From CAZSMK01 sp964608095 (lineage in GTDB: Bacteria; Sumerlaeota; Sumerlaeia; MWCT01; JAGHBZ01): a DNA stretch of 64,000 nucleotides. The notes under the pieces were generated by a model. That model saw nothing but the letters and a program-made list of their open reading frames with translations. It did not search any database and had not been told where the DNA came from. The stretch is taken from positions 51,049-115,048 of the forward strand of contig CAZSMK010000093.1 in NCBI GenBank assembly GCA_964608095.1, written 5' to 3'. Position 1 is the stretch's first letter. The number at the start of each line of letters is the position of its first letter. Of the stretch, positions 16,672 through 25,905 are shown piece after piece. A program made the position numbers and the translations under genes.

Positions 16672-17679
16672 TCAACGGTTAAATCGCGCGCGGAACCATT
16701 TAAGAGCCCTCAGAAGCGATGAACCCCAGTAGGTCGTTGAATAATACAGTTTGATTTCCGGATTAAAATGTTCTTTAAAGCGTGCAATTGACTGAATATT
16801 CGCGCCGAGAAAATCAAATGTGTGGATGCCTTTTGCATTCAGCACCTTGAACAACTCCCAGATAAGCCATGAATGAACCCCTGTTCCCATGACATCACTA
16901 TGGGTAGCGGCAAAAGAATAATATGCGCGTTTAGTATCGTAGAGGGCAATGATGCCGCTTTGAAGGCGTTCGGAACCATCAACCGCGCCGAGCAAGAACC
17001 GGTTGGCTTTCCACGTATCGTCTTCGATAAGGGACGAAACAAGCATGTGGGAAATAGGATTATTCTGGTTATGCCGGGCAAAGGTGTCGTCAAGTATCTG
17101 GTTGAACTCCGTCGCCTTTAATGTCTTCGTAATCTGTAATCCCTGGCGTTCCCCCTTCTTTATCTGTCGCCTGAGCGAACCATCCAATTGATCCCACAGA
17201 TCGCTCATATCTTCGAGGTTCACGAAATACGTATACGCGGGAGCAACCTGCCACCCCGCATTTCGAAACACCCGGAGATCGTTTAGCCCGACACCGGAAT
17301 AGAGATATACTTGATGATAGTTCTCGCGGAGATGCTCCATAAGCAGGCTAAGAATCCTGTTGTTCCTGCTGACCTCGTCCGAGAGCTTGTTTCCCCCGTG
17401 AGGTGCAAGAATAAACCCGGCATATTGTGTCGCAAGCGCGTTTACCGCCAACCTGAAACCGTATCGCTCTTTTTCGAGCAGCAGACAGCCCCCCATTATG
17501 TGTCCATCCGATAAACGGCGGCAGCAGAGTATCTTCATTGTCTGCGATGGAATTTTCAGTGAATTATAAAGCGTGACCCAGCGGGATAAATGATACACGC
17601 TCCCTGCCGGCGCAGATTGTACACAATCATCCCACTCTCTGTGCATATCAAAAGAGTGTGTTATATCCACAATTTCCAT
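16672..17679 (-). CDS. FemAB/GNAT-like acyltransferase
   Basis: This protein of about 335 residues fits the FemAB-like (lipid II amino-acyltransferase/BioF2-like, double-GNAT) group. It begins with a WDDCVQSAPAGSVYHLSRW segment and contains SLRRQIKKGERQGLQI and a C-terminal YYSFAATHSDVMGTGVHSWLIWE followed by GIHTFDFLGANIQSIARFKEHF, which is characteristic of exopolysaccharide-system GNATs. The frame is open to a TTG at 17745, and I used the first ATG at 17679. No strong ribosome-binding site was found. Its position next to lpxA and a GT2 suggests a role in surface glycan or peptidoglycan decoration (inference). Confidence 0.75.
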   Translation of the reverse strand: MEIVDITHSFDMHREWDDCVQSAPAGSVYHLSRWVTLYNSLKIPSQTMKILCCRRLSDGHIMGGCLLLEKERYGFRLAVNALATQYAGFILAPHGGNKLSDEVSRNNRILSLLMEHLRENYHQVYLYSGVGLNDLRVFRNAGWQVAPAYTYFVNLEDMSDLWDQLDGSLRRQIKKGERQGLQITKTLKATEFNQILDDTFARHNQNNPISHMLVSSLIEDDTWKANRFLLGAVDGSERLQSGIIALYDTKRAYYSFAATHSDVMGTGVHSWLIWELFKVLNAKGIHTFDFLGANIQSIARFKEHFNPEIKLYYSTTYWGSSLLRALKWFRARFNR

Positions 17680-18038
17680 GGGTATTGATTTTTTGCAGGC
17701 TCGTAAAAAACAATCACCATATAGATATAACGAATGGCAAATCAAATCAAAACTTTTCTTAGCCGAATAAGTCGAGCCTTTCGCGAAATGGCGTCATAAT
17801 AGCAGAACAGGCTTCGGGACGCGGTGAAGGTAACGAGCTTTTTCCTCGCACTCGCTCTTGCACTCGCGCCAGAAGTCGCATTTCGTATCTTAAGGTATAT
17901 ACATCCCATTCGGCGAACCGTTGGGTTCGGCGAACCGTTGGGTTCGGCGCACCGTTCAATACGGCGCACCCTATTGAATAACACCTTGACATCTCAGTCG
18001 AAGGTATATGACTATTGCAAAAAGGAGGAAAAGGTATT
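17680..18038. other. Intergenic region upstream of cdd and the FemAB-like gene
   Basis: This divergent intergenic stretch of about 359 bases must contain promoters for both flanking genes. Its main visible structure is the tandem repeat at 17909-17970. A TTGACA at 17986-17991 is present upstream of cdd, but the nearest TATATG lies only 13 bases on, so I do not call a promoter. Open frames across it are repeat-driven and were rejected. Confidence 0.5.
17909..17970. repeat. 17-bp tandem repeat, about 3.6 copies
   Basis: The unit TTCGGCGAACCGTTGGG occurs exactly at 17909-17925 and 17926-17942. A degenerate copy lies at 17943-17959 (TTCGGCGCACCGTTCAA) and a partial copy follows (TACGGCGCACC). 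Each unit junction also forms a short inverted repeat (CGAACC...GGTTCG). It ends about 70 bases upstream of cdd. Confidence 0.85.
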
Positions 18039-18449
18039 ATGAAGAAAATTGACAAAATAGAAGGCTCGAAAGCGGAAGACTTAATCGAAGCGGCGAAAAA
18101 GGCGCGAGAAAATGCCTATGCCCCGTATTCTAATTATAAAGTAGGCGCGGCTCTTCTTGCTGAGGATGGGCGTATTTTTACAGGATGTAACGTTGAAAAC
18201 GCCGCCTTCGGGTTAACCATGTGTGCTGAACGAAACGCAGTCGGCAACGCCGTGCAAAACGGCGTTCAACGATTCGTCGCCATTGCCATCGTGACTGATG
18301 ATGAGCCGCCTGCAACACCTTGCGGTGCATGCAGGCAGGTCCTTGCGGAATTCAGACAAAATCTTCACGTCATTACTGCTAACTTGAAAGGGGACGTCCA
18401 GAATTATTTTCTGAACGATCTTATTCCTGAACTCTTCACCCTCAAATAG
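18039..18449 (+). CDS. cdd: Cytidine deaminase
   Basis: This zinc enzyme deaminates cytidine and deoxycytidine in pyrimidine salvage. It has the small homotetrameric form's signature: YAPYSNYKVGAALL, CNVENAAFG, zinc-binding C62-A-E64 with catalytic Glu, and PCGAC with C95 and C98. It is 136 residues long. The ATG at 18039 has AAGGAGG upstream; a TTG at 18015 is less likely. The 3' end overlaps by eight bases with the convergent NTPase gene. Confidence 0.96.
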   Translation: MKKIDKIEGSKAEDLIEAAKKARENAYAPYSNYKVGAALLAEDGRIFTGCNVENAAFGLTMCAERNAVGNAVQNGVQRFVAIAIVTDDEPPATPCGACRQVLAEFRQNLHVITANLKGDVQNYFLNDLIPELFTLK

Positions 18450-18990
18450 AATCCTTTTCTACAATCTCGCTTATCACTTCTTTCATGGTTTCAAACATTG
18501 TATCCCGGTTCTGGAATGTGAGAGTGAATAGTTTAACGTCGGGACGGCGCTTGATTTCCTGGATAAACCCGCCACCTTTCTGGGCAATCGTGGCGACAAG
18601 CGGATCCGGCGCCCCGAGTACCTTTTTTACCGCCTCCACAAACTTGTCGGAAAAAAGTTCCATCTTTCCGATCTCGTCGATCAAATACAACACCCCGCCA
18701 TTTCGGGCTTCCTCGAAAAGCGGCAGTACGGTTTCCTTGAATTCTCTTATATTTACACCATATTTACTCACCCTGTAAGGTGAACTAATATCGACATGGG
18801 CTAAAATGGATTGCCTGTCATCGGTCGTCGCTATTTCAAATCCCTTTCTTCTGCCATGTTCACGGATTTCACCTGTATAAAAACCCTTGACGGCTAAATC
18901 CTTTTCATCTTTAGCCCACGCATACACGTGCTTGATTAAGGTGGTCTTTCCCACGCCCGGTAATCCGGTTATAAGAATATTATTCGGCAT
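18442..18990 (-). CDS. THEP1-family nucleoside-triphosphatase
   Basis: This P-loop NTPase of about 182 residues has Walker A GLPGVGKTTLI (residues 9-19), GFYTGEIREHGRRKGFEI and Walker B VLYLIDEIGKMELFS, matching the THEP1 (NTPase_1) family. These proteins hydrolyse NTPs slowly, and their cellular role is unclear. I used the ATG at 18990 (AGGGA eight bases upstream). A longer frame to 19098 would run into the divergent gene at 19090 and adds a chance Cys pair. It converges with cdd. Confidence 0.9.
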   Translation of the reverse strand: MPNNILITGLPGVGKTTLIKHVYAWAKDEKDLAVKGFYTGEIREHGRRKGFEIATTDDRQSILAHVDISSPYRVSKYGVNIREFKETVLPLFEEARNGGVLYLIDEIGKMELFSDKFVEAVKKVLGAPDPLVATIAQKGGGFIQEIKRRPDVKLFTLTFQNRDTMFETMKEVISEIVEKDSI

Positions 18991-19089
18991 TATGCGTCCC
19001 TGATATAAAATACACTTTAATTTTGCGCCTTGATAGGCAATTCTTATTTTACACTTTGGACAATATGGCTCATAAGTTAAAGTGATTAT

Positions 19090-21444
19090 ATGATGCATGT
19101 ATCAAAAAAATCCACGCGATTACCTTACTACATAGCAATTCTCTTGTTCGGATTTTTGTCTGTGATCGCCCAGGTGCTGTTTCTACGTGAGTTCCTGGTT
19201 GTTGCTTATGGTAACGAGCTGTATATCGGCGTAATTTTCACCTGCTGGTTTATGGGAATCACGATAGGTGCCCTCATCGCTACTCGGTTTGCCGATAAAA
19301 TCCGTGAACCACTCAGGTGCGTGGTCCCCCTTCTTATCCTTCATGCTATTATTGCAACCCTTAATTGCGTGCTCATACGCGCAATCCGGCTTATTTTTTC
19401 AATACCCGCCGGTGAAATTTTCCCCTTTGGCAAATTCTTCCTTGCGGCATCAGTAACTATTATTCCTTTCACGATGCTTACGGGTATTATTTTCCCTCTC
19501 TTATGTCGCATCTCTTACGGTCAAAAAAGCCCTGATTCAGGCAGGGGCATAGGCACCGTGTACTGGATAGATTCCCTTGGAAGCATAATCGGGGGTGCCG
19601 GATTTACCTTTATAATGGTTAAATACTTTTCTTCCTTCGAGTTGCTTTCCGCCGTTACCCTCCTCATAACCATAAACGCTCTCTTCTTGATTTCAACTAC
19701 TCGTTACGCATTTGCAGGTAAAAAGGTTTTTATATGCATTACGCTTCTTCTGATAGGAATCCTGGGAGTTTTTTATTGGGGGTCGATTTCCACCGCCGTT
19801 GAGACCTGGAGCGTACATAAACGCTGGGAATCGCTCGCACCGAATATTCCCCTTATTGACTCCATCGACACCCGCTACCAGAACATTGCGATATCGCAAC
19901 AAGCGGGGCAATATAATGTAGCCGCAGATGGCAAATTCATTGCAGTTTTTCCGGATGAGTACGGTACACCGCCGGAGGTGAACCTCGTATTTTGCCAGCC
20001 CCGCCGGAGACCTAAAAACGTGCTCATCATAGGCAGCGGTAATCCGGAAATTATCCATTATGCCCTGATGCACAATCCTGAACGGCTCGACTATGTCGAG
20101 TTGGACGGTGCGCTCATTCCTCTTCTCAAAAGATACGTGAGGAGCGAGGTGCGACGCTCTCTGGCCGACCCTAAAGTCCACATCCATTATGTCGATGGCA
20201 GAAGGTTTGTCAAATTCATCGCACCGGCAATGGAATATAACTACGACCTTATCTGGGTTAATGTCCCTGACCCCTCGACAGTTGCCCTGAACCGGTTTTA
20301 TACGCTCGAGTTTTTCACGGAATCTGCACGGATTCTCAAGCCCGAAGGGGTATTCACCATCCAGGTAACGTCTGCCGTTAATTATTTCGGCGACGTGGTG
20401 ATGAACAACCTGGGCTCGATCGTAAAGACACTATCAGAGATTTTTCCGCGTGTAGTCGTCACGCCGGGAACACGTGCATTTGTCTTTGCAACCATGGCAT
20501 CGGAGAATGTGGTTACGACTGAGCCGGACATTTTAATCGACCGTTACAAGAGGCGCGGGCTTACCACGCCGAACTTCTCTCCCCTGATTTTTTATACCAT
20601 GCTCGAGGAATCGCAACGCGAACTTGTAAAGAAGAGCGTCGAAGCCGCCTTACCACATCTCCCCGTGAATACCGACCTCCATCCTTTGTCTTATCTCTAT
20701 AATCTTGCCCTATGGACACAATTCAGCGGGGTGCAGGCACAAGGATTGTTTGATATCTCGAGAAATCTGAAATTCAACTGGCTCATTGTCGGCGCGCTCG
20801 TAATTTTGGCGCTCCGATTCGCGTATCTGCGTTTTCGCAAACCTCCACCCGAAAAAATTCTCCATTTCAACGGGCTCTTCATTCTCGGCGTGACCGGATT
20901 TGTCGGCATGGCGTCCGAAATCCTGATACTCCTGCTTTTCCAGTCGACCTTTGGATATCTTTACCAACGAGTGGGCTTGATTGTTGCAGCCTTTATGCTG
21001 GGGCTCGTTATCGGCGGTTTTGTCATCACCAGACTACTCCCCACACGACTCCAGAAGAGCCTGAGCATTCTCCTCGGTATCGAGCTGCTCTTTCTCACCC
21101 TTATCCTTGGCTGTTTCTATGGCGTCCCGGTTCTCTCTTCTACCAGTGCGCTTCATCCCTCCTTACGCGAGGGATTATTCTACCTCCTGACAGTCCTCTT
21201 CGGCATACTCGGCGGCGTCGAGTTTCCACTGGTAGGACACGTACTTGTCCAGAGCCGTTACCGACCCGGCTATAGCGCGGCAATCATCGACTCGCTCGAT
21301 CACGGCGGTGCGGCAATCGGCGCGTTTACGACCGGCATCATACTCATCCCCGCGCTGGGAATCGCTCACTGCTTCCTCGCTCTCGCCCTCCTCAAGGGCG
21401 TTGTCCTTCTCCTCTTTGCCTTTTCGCGGCGTATCCGACAATAA
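19090..21444 (+). CDS. Membrane protein with a central spermidine-synthase-like domain
   Basis: This 784-residue protein has three parts: about seven membrane helices (residues 12-230), a soluble Rossmann methyltransferase/spermidine-synthase-like domain (about 245-480) and about six more helices (540-780). It matches fused MFS/spermidine-synthase proteins common in uncultured bacteria. The nucleotide-binding glycine motif is degenerate (VLIIGSGNPE, 311-320). The position corresponding to the catalytic Asp of true spermidine synthases is Asn391 (IWVNVPDPST), although D394 is kept. It may therefore not be an aminopropyltransferase. The substrate is unknown; a role in export or modification of a small molecule is speculation. 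A hairpin terminator follows the stop. Confidence 0.85.
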   Translation: MMHVSKKSTRLPYYIAILLFGFLSVIAQVLFLREFLVVAYGNELYIGVIFTCWFMGITIGALIATRFADKIREPLRCVVPLLILHAIIATLNCVLIRAIRLIFSIPAGEIFPFGKFFLAASVTIIPFTMLTGIIFPLLCRISYGQKSPDSGRGIGTVYWIDSLGSIIGGAGFTFIMVKYFSSFELLSAVTLLITINALFLISTTRYAFAGKKVFICITLLLIGILGVFYWGSISTAVETWSVHKRWESLAPNIPLIDSIDTRYQNIAISQQAGQYNVAADGKFIAVFPDEYGTPPEVNLVFCQPRRRPKNVLIIGSGNPEIIHYALMHNPERLDYVELDGALIPLLKRYVRSEVRRSLADPKVHIHYVDGRRFVKFIAPAMEYNYDLIWVNVPDPSTVALNRFYTLEFFTESARILKPEGVFTIQVTSAVNYFGDVVMNNLGSIVKTLSEIFPRVVVTPGTRAFVFATMASENVVTTEPDILIDRYKRRGLTTPNFSPLIFYTMLEESQRELVKKSVEAALPHLPVNTDLHPLSYLYNLALWTQFSGVQAQGLFDISRNLKFNWLIVGALVILALRFAYLRFRKPPPEKILHFNGLFILGVTGFVGMASEILILLLFQSTFGYLYQRVGLIVAAFMLGLVIGGFVITRLLPTRLQKSLSILLGIELLFLTLILGCFYGVPVLSSTSALHPSLREGLFYLLTVLFGILGGVEFPLVGHVLVQSRYRPGYSAAIIDSLDHGGAAIGAFTTGIILIPALGIAHCFLALALLKGVVLLLFAFSRRIRQ

Positions 21445-21492
21445 AAAAAAGTGCAACTTTCGGGGTCGAACCTCAACGTTTGCACTTCTTTT
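21445..21492. terminator. Bidirectional intrinsic terminator
   Basis: A run of A (21443-21450) leads into the stem AAGTGCAA (21449-21456), pairing with TTGCACTT (21480-21487), followed by CTTTT. The loop region can form a further weak GGGGT/ACCTC stem. It lies immediately after the stop of the spermidine-synthase-like fusion and downstream of the convergent P1 peptidase gene, so it could serve both. Confidence 0.75.
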
Positions 21493-21618
21493 ACCGGACT
21501 TATGACAGCTCAATGGGTAAACACTCCGCAAAATTTTCCGCGCATTAATGCGCTTGATAAACAGCGTTCAATCCAGGTTTAATCGTCGGACAGCCGATCT
21601 TAACCTGCACGTCGTACG

Positions 21619-22656
21619 CTATACATAATCTTTCAGCGCTTCTCTTACATTACCAGAGTATCCTACCACCCGGTTAGCCGTTATCATTGAATTCAATACT
21701 GCTTCCTCGCAGGCTTCCGCAACCGCCCTGAAAACATTGTCAATCTTATTTTCATTAATCATCTGGATAGGCACGATATCTCTTTTATCATCGTGTTGCA
21801 GTGTGGTCGCGGTTGAAAAACCGACCACTATTTCGCCGCTTCCATGTGCGGTATATGAGCCGACTCGCCCTAATCCCACTCCTGCACGTTTGCATATTCT
21901 TTTTAATTGCCTGCTTGTACATGGTATGTCCGTGGCTACTATGATTATTATGGAACCCTTGTCGGCTTTTCCTTTTACGTCGATTTTTTTTATGAGCTGC
22001 TTTCCAATGTTTTTGCCATCAATAGTCAGGTCTTCCAGCAAGCCATGATTCGATTGGACCAAAACTCCCACCGTGTAATCGTTCCCATCTAACTTAACTA
22101 TGCGCGATGCCGAGCCTATACCCCCTTTCAACTGGTGACAGGAGAGACCCTTTCCGCCGCCCACATCGCCTTCTTCAAAATCTATGCATCTATCTTCTAT
22201 AGCCTTGAAGACATGTTCTTTTGTAACTGCACGCGTGGCTATATTGCTTAAATAGCTGTCATTGCATTCACAGACTATTGGGTTTACTGAAGGAACCTTT
22301 TCACTCCCCGTCCTATTCTCTTGTATCATATATTCGACAATAGCGTCGTAAACCAATCCCACATTGAGAGTGTTGGTCAGGGCAATAGGTGTCTCGAGTG
22401 TTCCCACTTCGTCTATCTGTATCAGACCGGTTGTTTTCCCGAATCCGTTTAATACATAACAAGCCGCTATCGCTTTCTTTTCGAACACATTGTGTTCATG
22501 CGGAACTATCACGGTCACGCCGGTTTTATGCTCATCAGTATCGATTGTACAGTGGCCGACCGTAAGCCCTTCAATATCCGTGATTTTATTCAATCGCCCC
22601 CTGGGAAGTTTTCCTATTTTTATACCATAGTCTTCGATTCTTTTTTTACCGGTCAT
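21619..22656 (-). CDS. P1 family peptidase (DmpA/L-aminopeptidase type)
   Basis: This is an autoprocessing N-terminal nucleophile peptidase of 345 residues. It has the family pattern: an N-terminal GLTVGHCTI, TGVTVIVPHEHNVF, VGTLETPIALTNTLNVG, and the cleavage site in LKGGIGSASR, where Ser182 after Gly181 would become the nucleophile of the beta chain. EGDVGGGKG precedes it. Known relatives remove N-terminal amino acids or D-amino acids from peptides; the substrate here is unknown. AGGAG lies eight bases before the ATG. No signal peptide is seen, so it is probably cytosolic. Confidence 0.92.
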   Translation of the reverse strand: MTGKKRIEDYGIKIGKLPRGRLNKITDIEGLTVGHCTIDTDEHKTGVTVIVPHEHNVFEKKAIAACYVLNGFGKTTGLIQIDEVGTLETPIALTNTLNVGLVYDAIVEYMIQENRTGSEKVPSVNPIVCECNDSYLSNIATRAVTKEHVFKAIEDRCIDFEEGDVGGGKGLSCHQLKGGIGSASRIVKLDGNDYTVGVLVQSNHGLLEDLTIDGKNIGKQLIKKIDVKGKADKGSIIIIVATDIPCTSRQLKRICKRAGVGLGRVGSYTAHGSGEIVVGFSTATTLQHDDKRDIVPIQMINENKIDNVFRAVAEACEEAVLNSMITANRVVGYSGNVREALKDYV

Positions 22657-22822
22657 TGTTATGACTCCTGGATATGCAATTTATTTTTATTGGATACCTA
22701 AAAATGCCACATATTGTTCTGCACAAGCATTTTACCCTTATTATACTGCATCCTTATACAATAAGATCACGGAGAAAACTGCAAATTATGCAAATATGGA
22801 AACACACAATGGATTTGGCGTG

Positions 22823-24532
22823 CTACTTATACGGCATACATAGCGACGATTTCAGTATTCTATAGATCGCCTCCGGACTATCCGATTCCAAAAGTTTGCC
22901 CGGGATATCGGGTTGCATCATGCAGCGGGCAATGGCTGCCAGAATCTGAACCTGGACGTCTTCTTCACGTTCTGGTGTCAACACGAGAAAAATAAAATGA
23001 CTCGGTAGTCCATCGCGAGCGTCCCAATCCACACCCAGATGCGATCTCCCAAAGGCGATAATGGGCATTTCTATACCACTTAAACGCCCATGCGGTATCG
23101 CCAGCCCTTTCTCGATACCGGTCCCCATGACCTCTTCGCGCTTTTTAACAGTTGAGATGACCTCCTCGGCATCCACTCGTGCCGTTGCCCGACCTATTGC
23201 TTCACCAATCTCTTCGATCACTTCCTCTCTGGTATGTCCTTTAAGGTCAGCGAGAATGGCTTCTTTTAACAGGAAGTCGGAGATTTCCACGGGCTTACGC
23301 CGTTTTATCGACCAGTCGAGCAGAGGACCGACAACAATAGAAGAAGAAAGGGCTGCGAAAACAATGGCGACAAACACATTTCCCGTGATTAAGTTCAGTT
23401 CAAGTGCAAGCATGCCGATGACAATCTCCATCGCACCGCCCGGAATATGGGCAATGCCCAGTGACAGCGCATCATCGCGCGACAAATGTGCCATGATACT
23501 ACCTATCCATGCACCAACAAACTTTCCGCCGATCGCCACCGTGGTGAACACAACGACGAGTAGAATATCGAGGTTGCTTAAGAAGTCTATCTTTATCCCG
23601 ATGGTGGCGAAAAATAATGGGACAAAGATCGCATGCACCAATTGAGACATGGAGTCTCGAGTTTGCTCCGATATTTCGCTGGTATTACCCGCCATGATAC
23701 CGGCAAGAAAAAAGCCCAGAATAGCATGAACCCCAATCCACTGGGTTATGACGCCGGAGAGCATACCAAGGCAGGCAATGAAACTGAGCGTGGTTGCGGG
23801 TTGCGGAAGCGTGGTTCGTTTTAGTCGTTTCGTAATCCCACCGACAAGTTTGCTGCCGACCGTCAAGCATGCGCTCCCAAACAAGATTACGCCGAAGAAA
23901 ATCTGGAGCACGGCACTTACATTTGCGTGCCGCTCCGCTGCAAGGCCCAGAACCATGGTAAAAAACATCCAGCCCAACAGGTCGTTGACGACAAAAGCCG
24001 AAAGAGTGGTAAGCCCAAGGTCGGTCTTGAGTATCTCCAGGTCGTGGAGTACTTTTGCTATGATGGGTATCGCGCTGATGGCTGCCGCTGTGGCAAGAAA
24101 CAGCGTAAAAATGAGGCGGTTTGCGTTCGGACCCCAATAGGTGCTGGGGAGCCAACAGAATACTACGACGCCAATCGCAATGGGAATAATAACGCCCACG
24201 GTTCCGATGGTTAAAACCGCTTTTCCCTGTTTCCACACGCTCGATATGCTGATCTCAAAACCCGTGGCTAACAACAAGAACAACACCCCGAGCCAGGACA
24301 CCGTCTCGAGCATGTTCTGCTGGATCAGATCACGCGGGAAGAGGGCTTTGAAACCTGCAGGAAAGATACGGGCAAATATCGTGGGTCCGAGAAGAATCCC
24401 TGTTAGAATCTCCCCGACAAGTTCCGGGTATCCCCAACGACGAAAGAGAGAGCCCATCACCTTTGCACCTGACAGCAATACAAAAATCTGCAGGAGAAAT
24501 ATGAAAAGATTTTCCTCGCACAAATAATGCAT
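22823..24532 (-). CDS. CPA2 cation:proton antiporter with C-terminal PTS EIIA-type domain
   Basis: The 569-residue protein has 11-12 membrane helices over the first 400 residues with the pattern of Na+(K+)/H+ exchangers: YPELVGEILTGILLGP, FVVNDLLGWMFF and IGMLALELNLITGNVF. Residues about 415-569 form a fructose/mannitol-type EIIA (PTS_EIIA_2) domain with the phospho-accepting His in GLAIPHGRL (H481). No other PTS gene lies in the window. In such fusions the EIIA part is thought to gate the transporter by phosphorylation or a signal (inference). The start ATG lacks a strong ribosome-binding site. Confidence 0.9.
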   Translation of the reverse strand: MHYLCEENLFIFLLQIFVLLSGAKVMGSLFRRWGYPELVGEILTGILLGPTIFARIFPAGFKALFPRDLIQQNMLETVSWLGVLFLLLATGFEISISSVWKQGKAVLTIGTVGVIIPIAIGVVVFCWLPSTYWGPNANRLIFTLFLATAAAISAIPIIAKVLHDLEILKTDLGLTTLSAFVVNDLLGWMFFTMVLGLAAERHANVSAVLQIFFGVILFGSACLTVGSKLVGGITKRLKRTTLPQPATTLSFIACLGMLSGVITQWIGVHAILGFFLAGIMAGNTSEISEQTRDSMSQLVHAIFVPLFFATIGIKIDFLSNLDILLVVVFTTVAIGGKFVGAWIGSIMAHLSRDDALSLGIAHIPGGAMEIVIGMLALELNLITGNVFVAIVFAALSSSIVVGPLLDWSIKRRKPVEISDFLLKEAILADLKGHTREEVIEEIGEAIGRATARVDAEEVISTVKKREEVMGTGIEKGLAIPHGRLSGIEMPIIAFGRSHLGVDWDARDGLPSHFIFLVLTPEREEDVQVQILAAIARCMMQPDIPGKLLESDSPEAIYRILKSSLCMPYK

Positions 24533-24803
24533 TTCCCGTTTTGCCTTTGCCCATTTACTATTCTATTTATATTAAATCCGCACCCTTTTGTAAGAAAAAA
24601 AACATCGCGCTCCCGGACGCGGCTCAGGCTTTTATATGATACCTGAAAATGTGGAACAAAAGGTATGCTTTTTCTAACAAGGATTGGCAACTTCGTCAAT
24701 ATTCAAGTGCTTTCAGGGAAAAATAAACGGTGAGTTGCCGGGAAGTCGGAATCAAATACAGCAAGAAGTACAAACTTTGAGATTGGACCATCAACTTTAC
24801 TTC

Positions 24804-25109
24804 TTACTTGTTGCCCCATAGGGGGTCTTGACCGAATTGTTTTAACCACAACTCGTCTTGCGGTAAATAATTCTTCATCTCTTCCTTTGAAAAAGAGTAT
24901 TGGTATTGACTACAATACGCAATAATAGTCTTATACGCGGCATTAAGTTTTTTAGTCATTTCGTGGCACAGTTCCTTCTTTTCAGAGCATCTATCGGGAT
25001 GCCATTTGGCAAGGAGCGACCGATAATTAGACTTGATATCTTTCATGGTTGCTCGTTCAGGCAGTTCCAGAAGTTTTCTTGCCTCGGTAATTTTATCAAA
25101 CATATTCAT
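24804..25109 (-). CDS. Small J-domain protein
   Basis: This 101-residue protein is essentially a J domain: helix I FDKITEARKLLELP, helix II KDIKSNYRSLLAKW, the HPD triad at residues 37-39, and helix III ELCHEMTKKLNAAYKTII. A short C-terminal tail follows. J domains stimulate the ATPase of Hsp70/DnaK, so this may be a specialised co-chaperone. The ATG has GAGG upstream. It lies 15 bases after the methyltransferase gene, suggesting an operon. Confidence 0.85.
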   Translation of the reverse strand: MNMFDKITEARKLLELPERATMKDIKSNYRSLLAKWHPDRCSEKKELCHEMTKKLNAAYKTIIAYCSQYQYSFSKEEMKNYLPQDELWLKQFGQDPLWGNK

Positions 25110-25124
25110 ACTCTGACCTCGACT

Positions 25125-25757
25125 TTATTTTTTTGCGCCGCGTATAACGACAAATGAGCCCTCGCCATAACCGGGCTTGACGGCCTCGTTCTCTGTGACT
25201 TCCTTCAGATTGCAAAAAATAGTCTGATAAAACTGGAAATCGCCAAAGCCGGTCTGCTTCATTATCTCAAGGACTTCGTCAACGGAAAAAAACGTGGCAT
25301 CCTTGTAAAACACATTGTCTTTCTGGTGTTTCACGTACAGTTGACCAAGTGGACTGGTGCGGTCAACCAGACCGATGACGAGATTCCCGCCCGTTTTTAA
25401 AACTCTATGGGCTTCTTCAAAAGATTTTTTCATATCGTCAACGAAACAAATAGTGGTAACCATGAGAACCAGATCGAATAGTGAATCTTTGAAGGGAAGG
25501 TTTTCGGCTACCGCATCCACAATGGTAATCTCTCGCTGTTGAGCTACCCCGCGCATTTGGCTTGACGGCTCGATACCTATTGTAATTCCCAGGGGGGCAG
25601 CAAACCTGCCAGTCCCCGCCCCGATCTCCAATCCGAATTGTCCCTCCGGGACAAGACTTTTTACCGCTTTCAATTCGGCGTGATAAACCCAGCGGTTGTC
25701 CTCGAACCATCTCTCGTATCGAGCGGTATGTTCCTGAAACGGCTGAATCTTTGGCAT
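25125..25757 (-). CDS. SAM-dependent methyltransferase (Methyltransf_11 type)
   Basis: This class I methyltransferase has 210 residues: motif I FGLEIGAGTGRFAAPLG (about 41-57), IGIEPS (motif II), AENLPFKDSLFDLVLMVTTI (motif III/IV) and an EAHRVLKTGGNLVIGLVD post-IV motif. The substrate is not evident; related small proteins methylate lipids, quinones or unknown small molecules. It lies upstream of the J-domain gene in the same direction. Confidence 0.88.
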   Translation of the reverse strand: MPKIQPFQEHTARYERWFEDNRWVYHAELKAVKSLVPEGQFGLEIGAGTGRFAAPLGITIGIEPSSQMRGVAQQREITIVDAVAENLPFKDSLFDLVLMVTTICFVDDMKKSFEEAHRVLKTGGNLVIGLVDRTSPLGQLYVKHQKDNVFYKDATFFSVDEVLEIMKQTGFGDFQFYQTIFCNLKEVTENEAVKPGYGEGSFVVIRGAKK

Positions 25758-25905
25758 TGTATGTTCTCAGTTTAACAGAATTTAACGATCTCGTATCGAT
25801 ATACACAAAAAAGGTATAAGGATATTATTACAAGAAGTCGGTGGGATGTCAACACAGCTCAAGTCATAGGGTAGTGTCATTCAAGGCTGAATACGCCTTT
25901 ATTAC

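Noticed and set aside
18990..19098. Extension of the NTPase with a CPKC zinc-ribbon-like motif
   Set aside because: It overlaps the divergent gene start at 19090, and the internal ATG has a good ribosome-binding site; the Cys pattern is likely chance.
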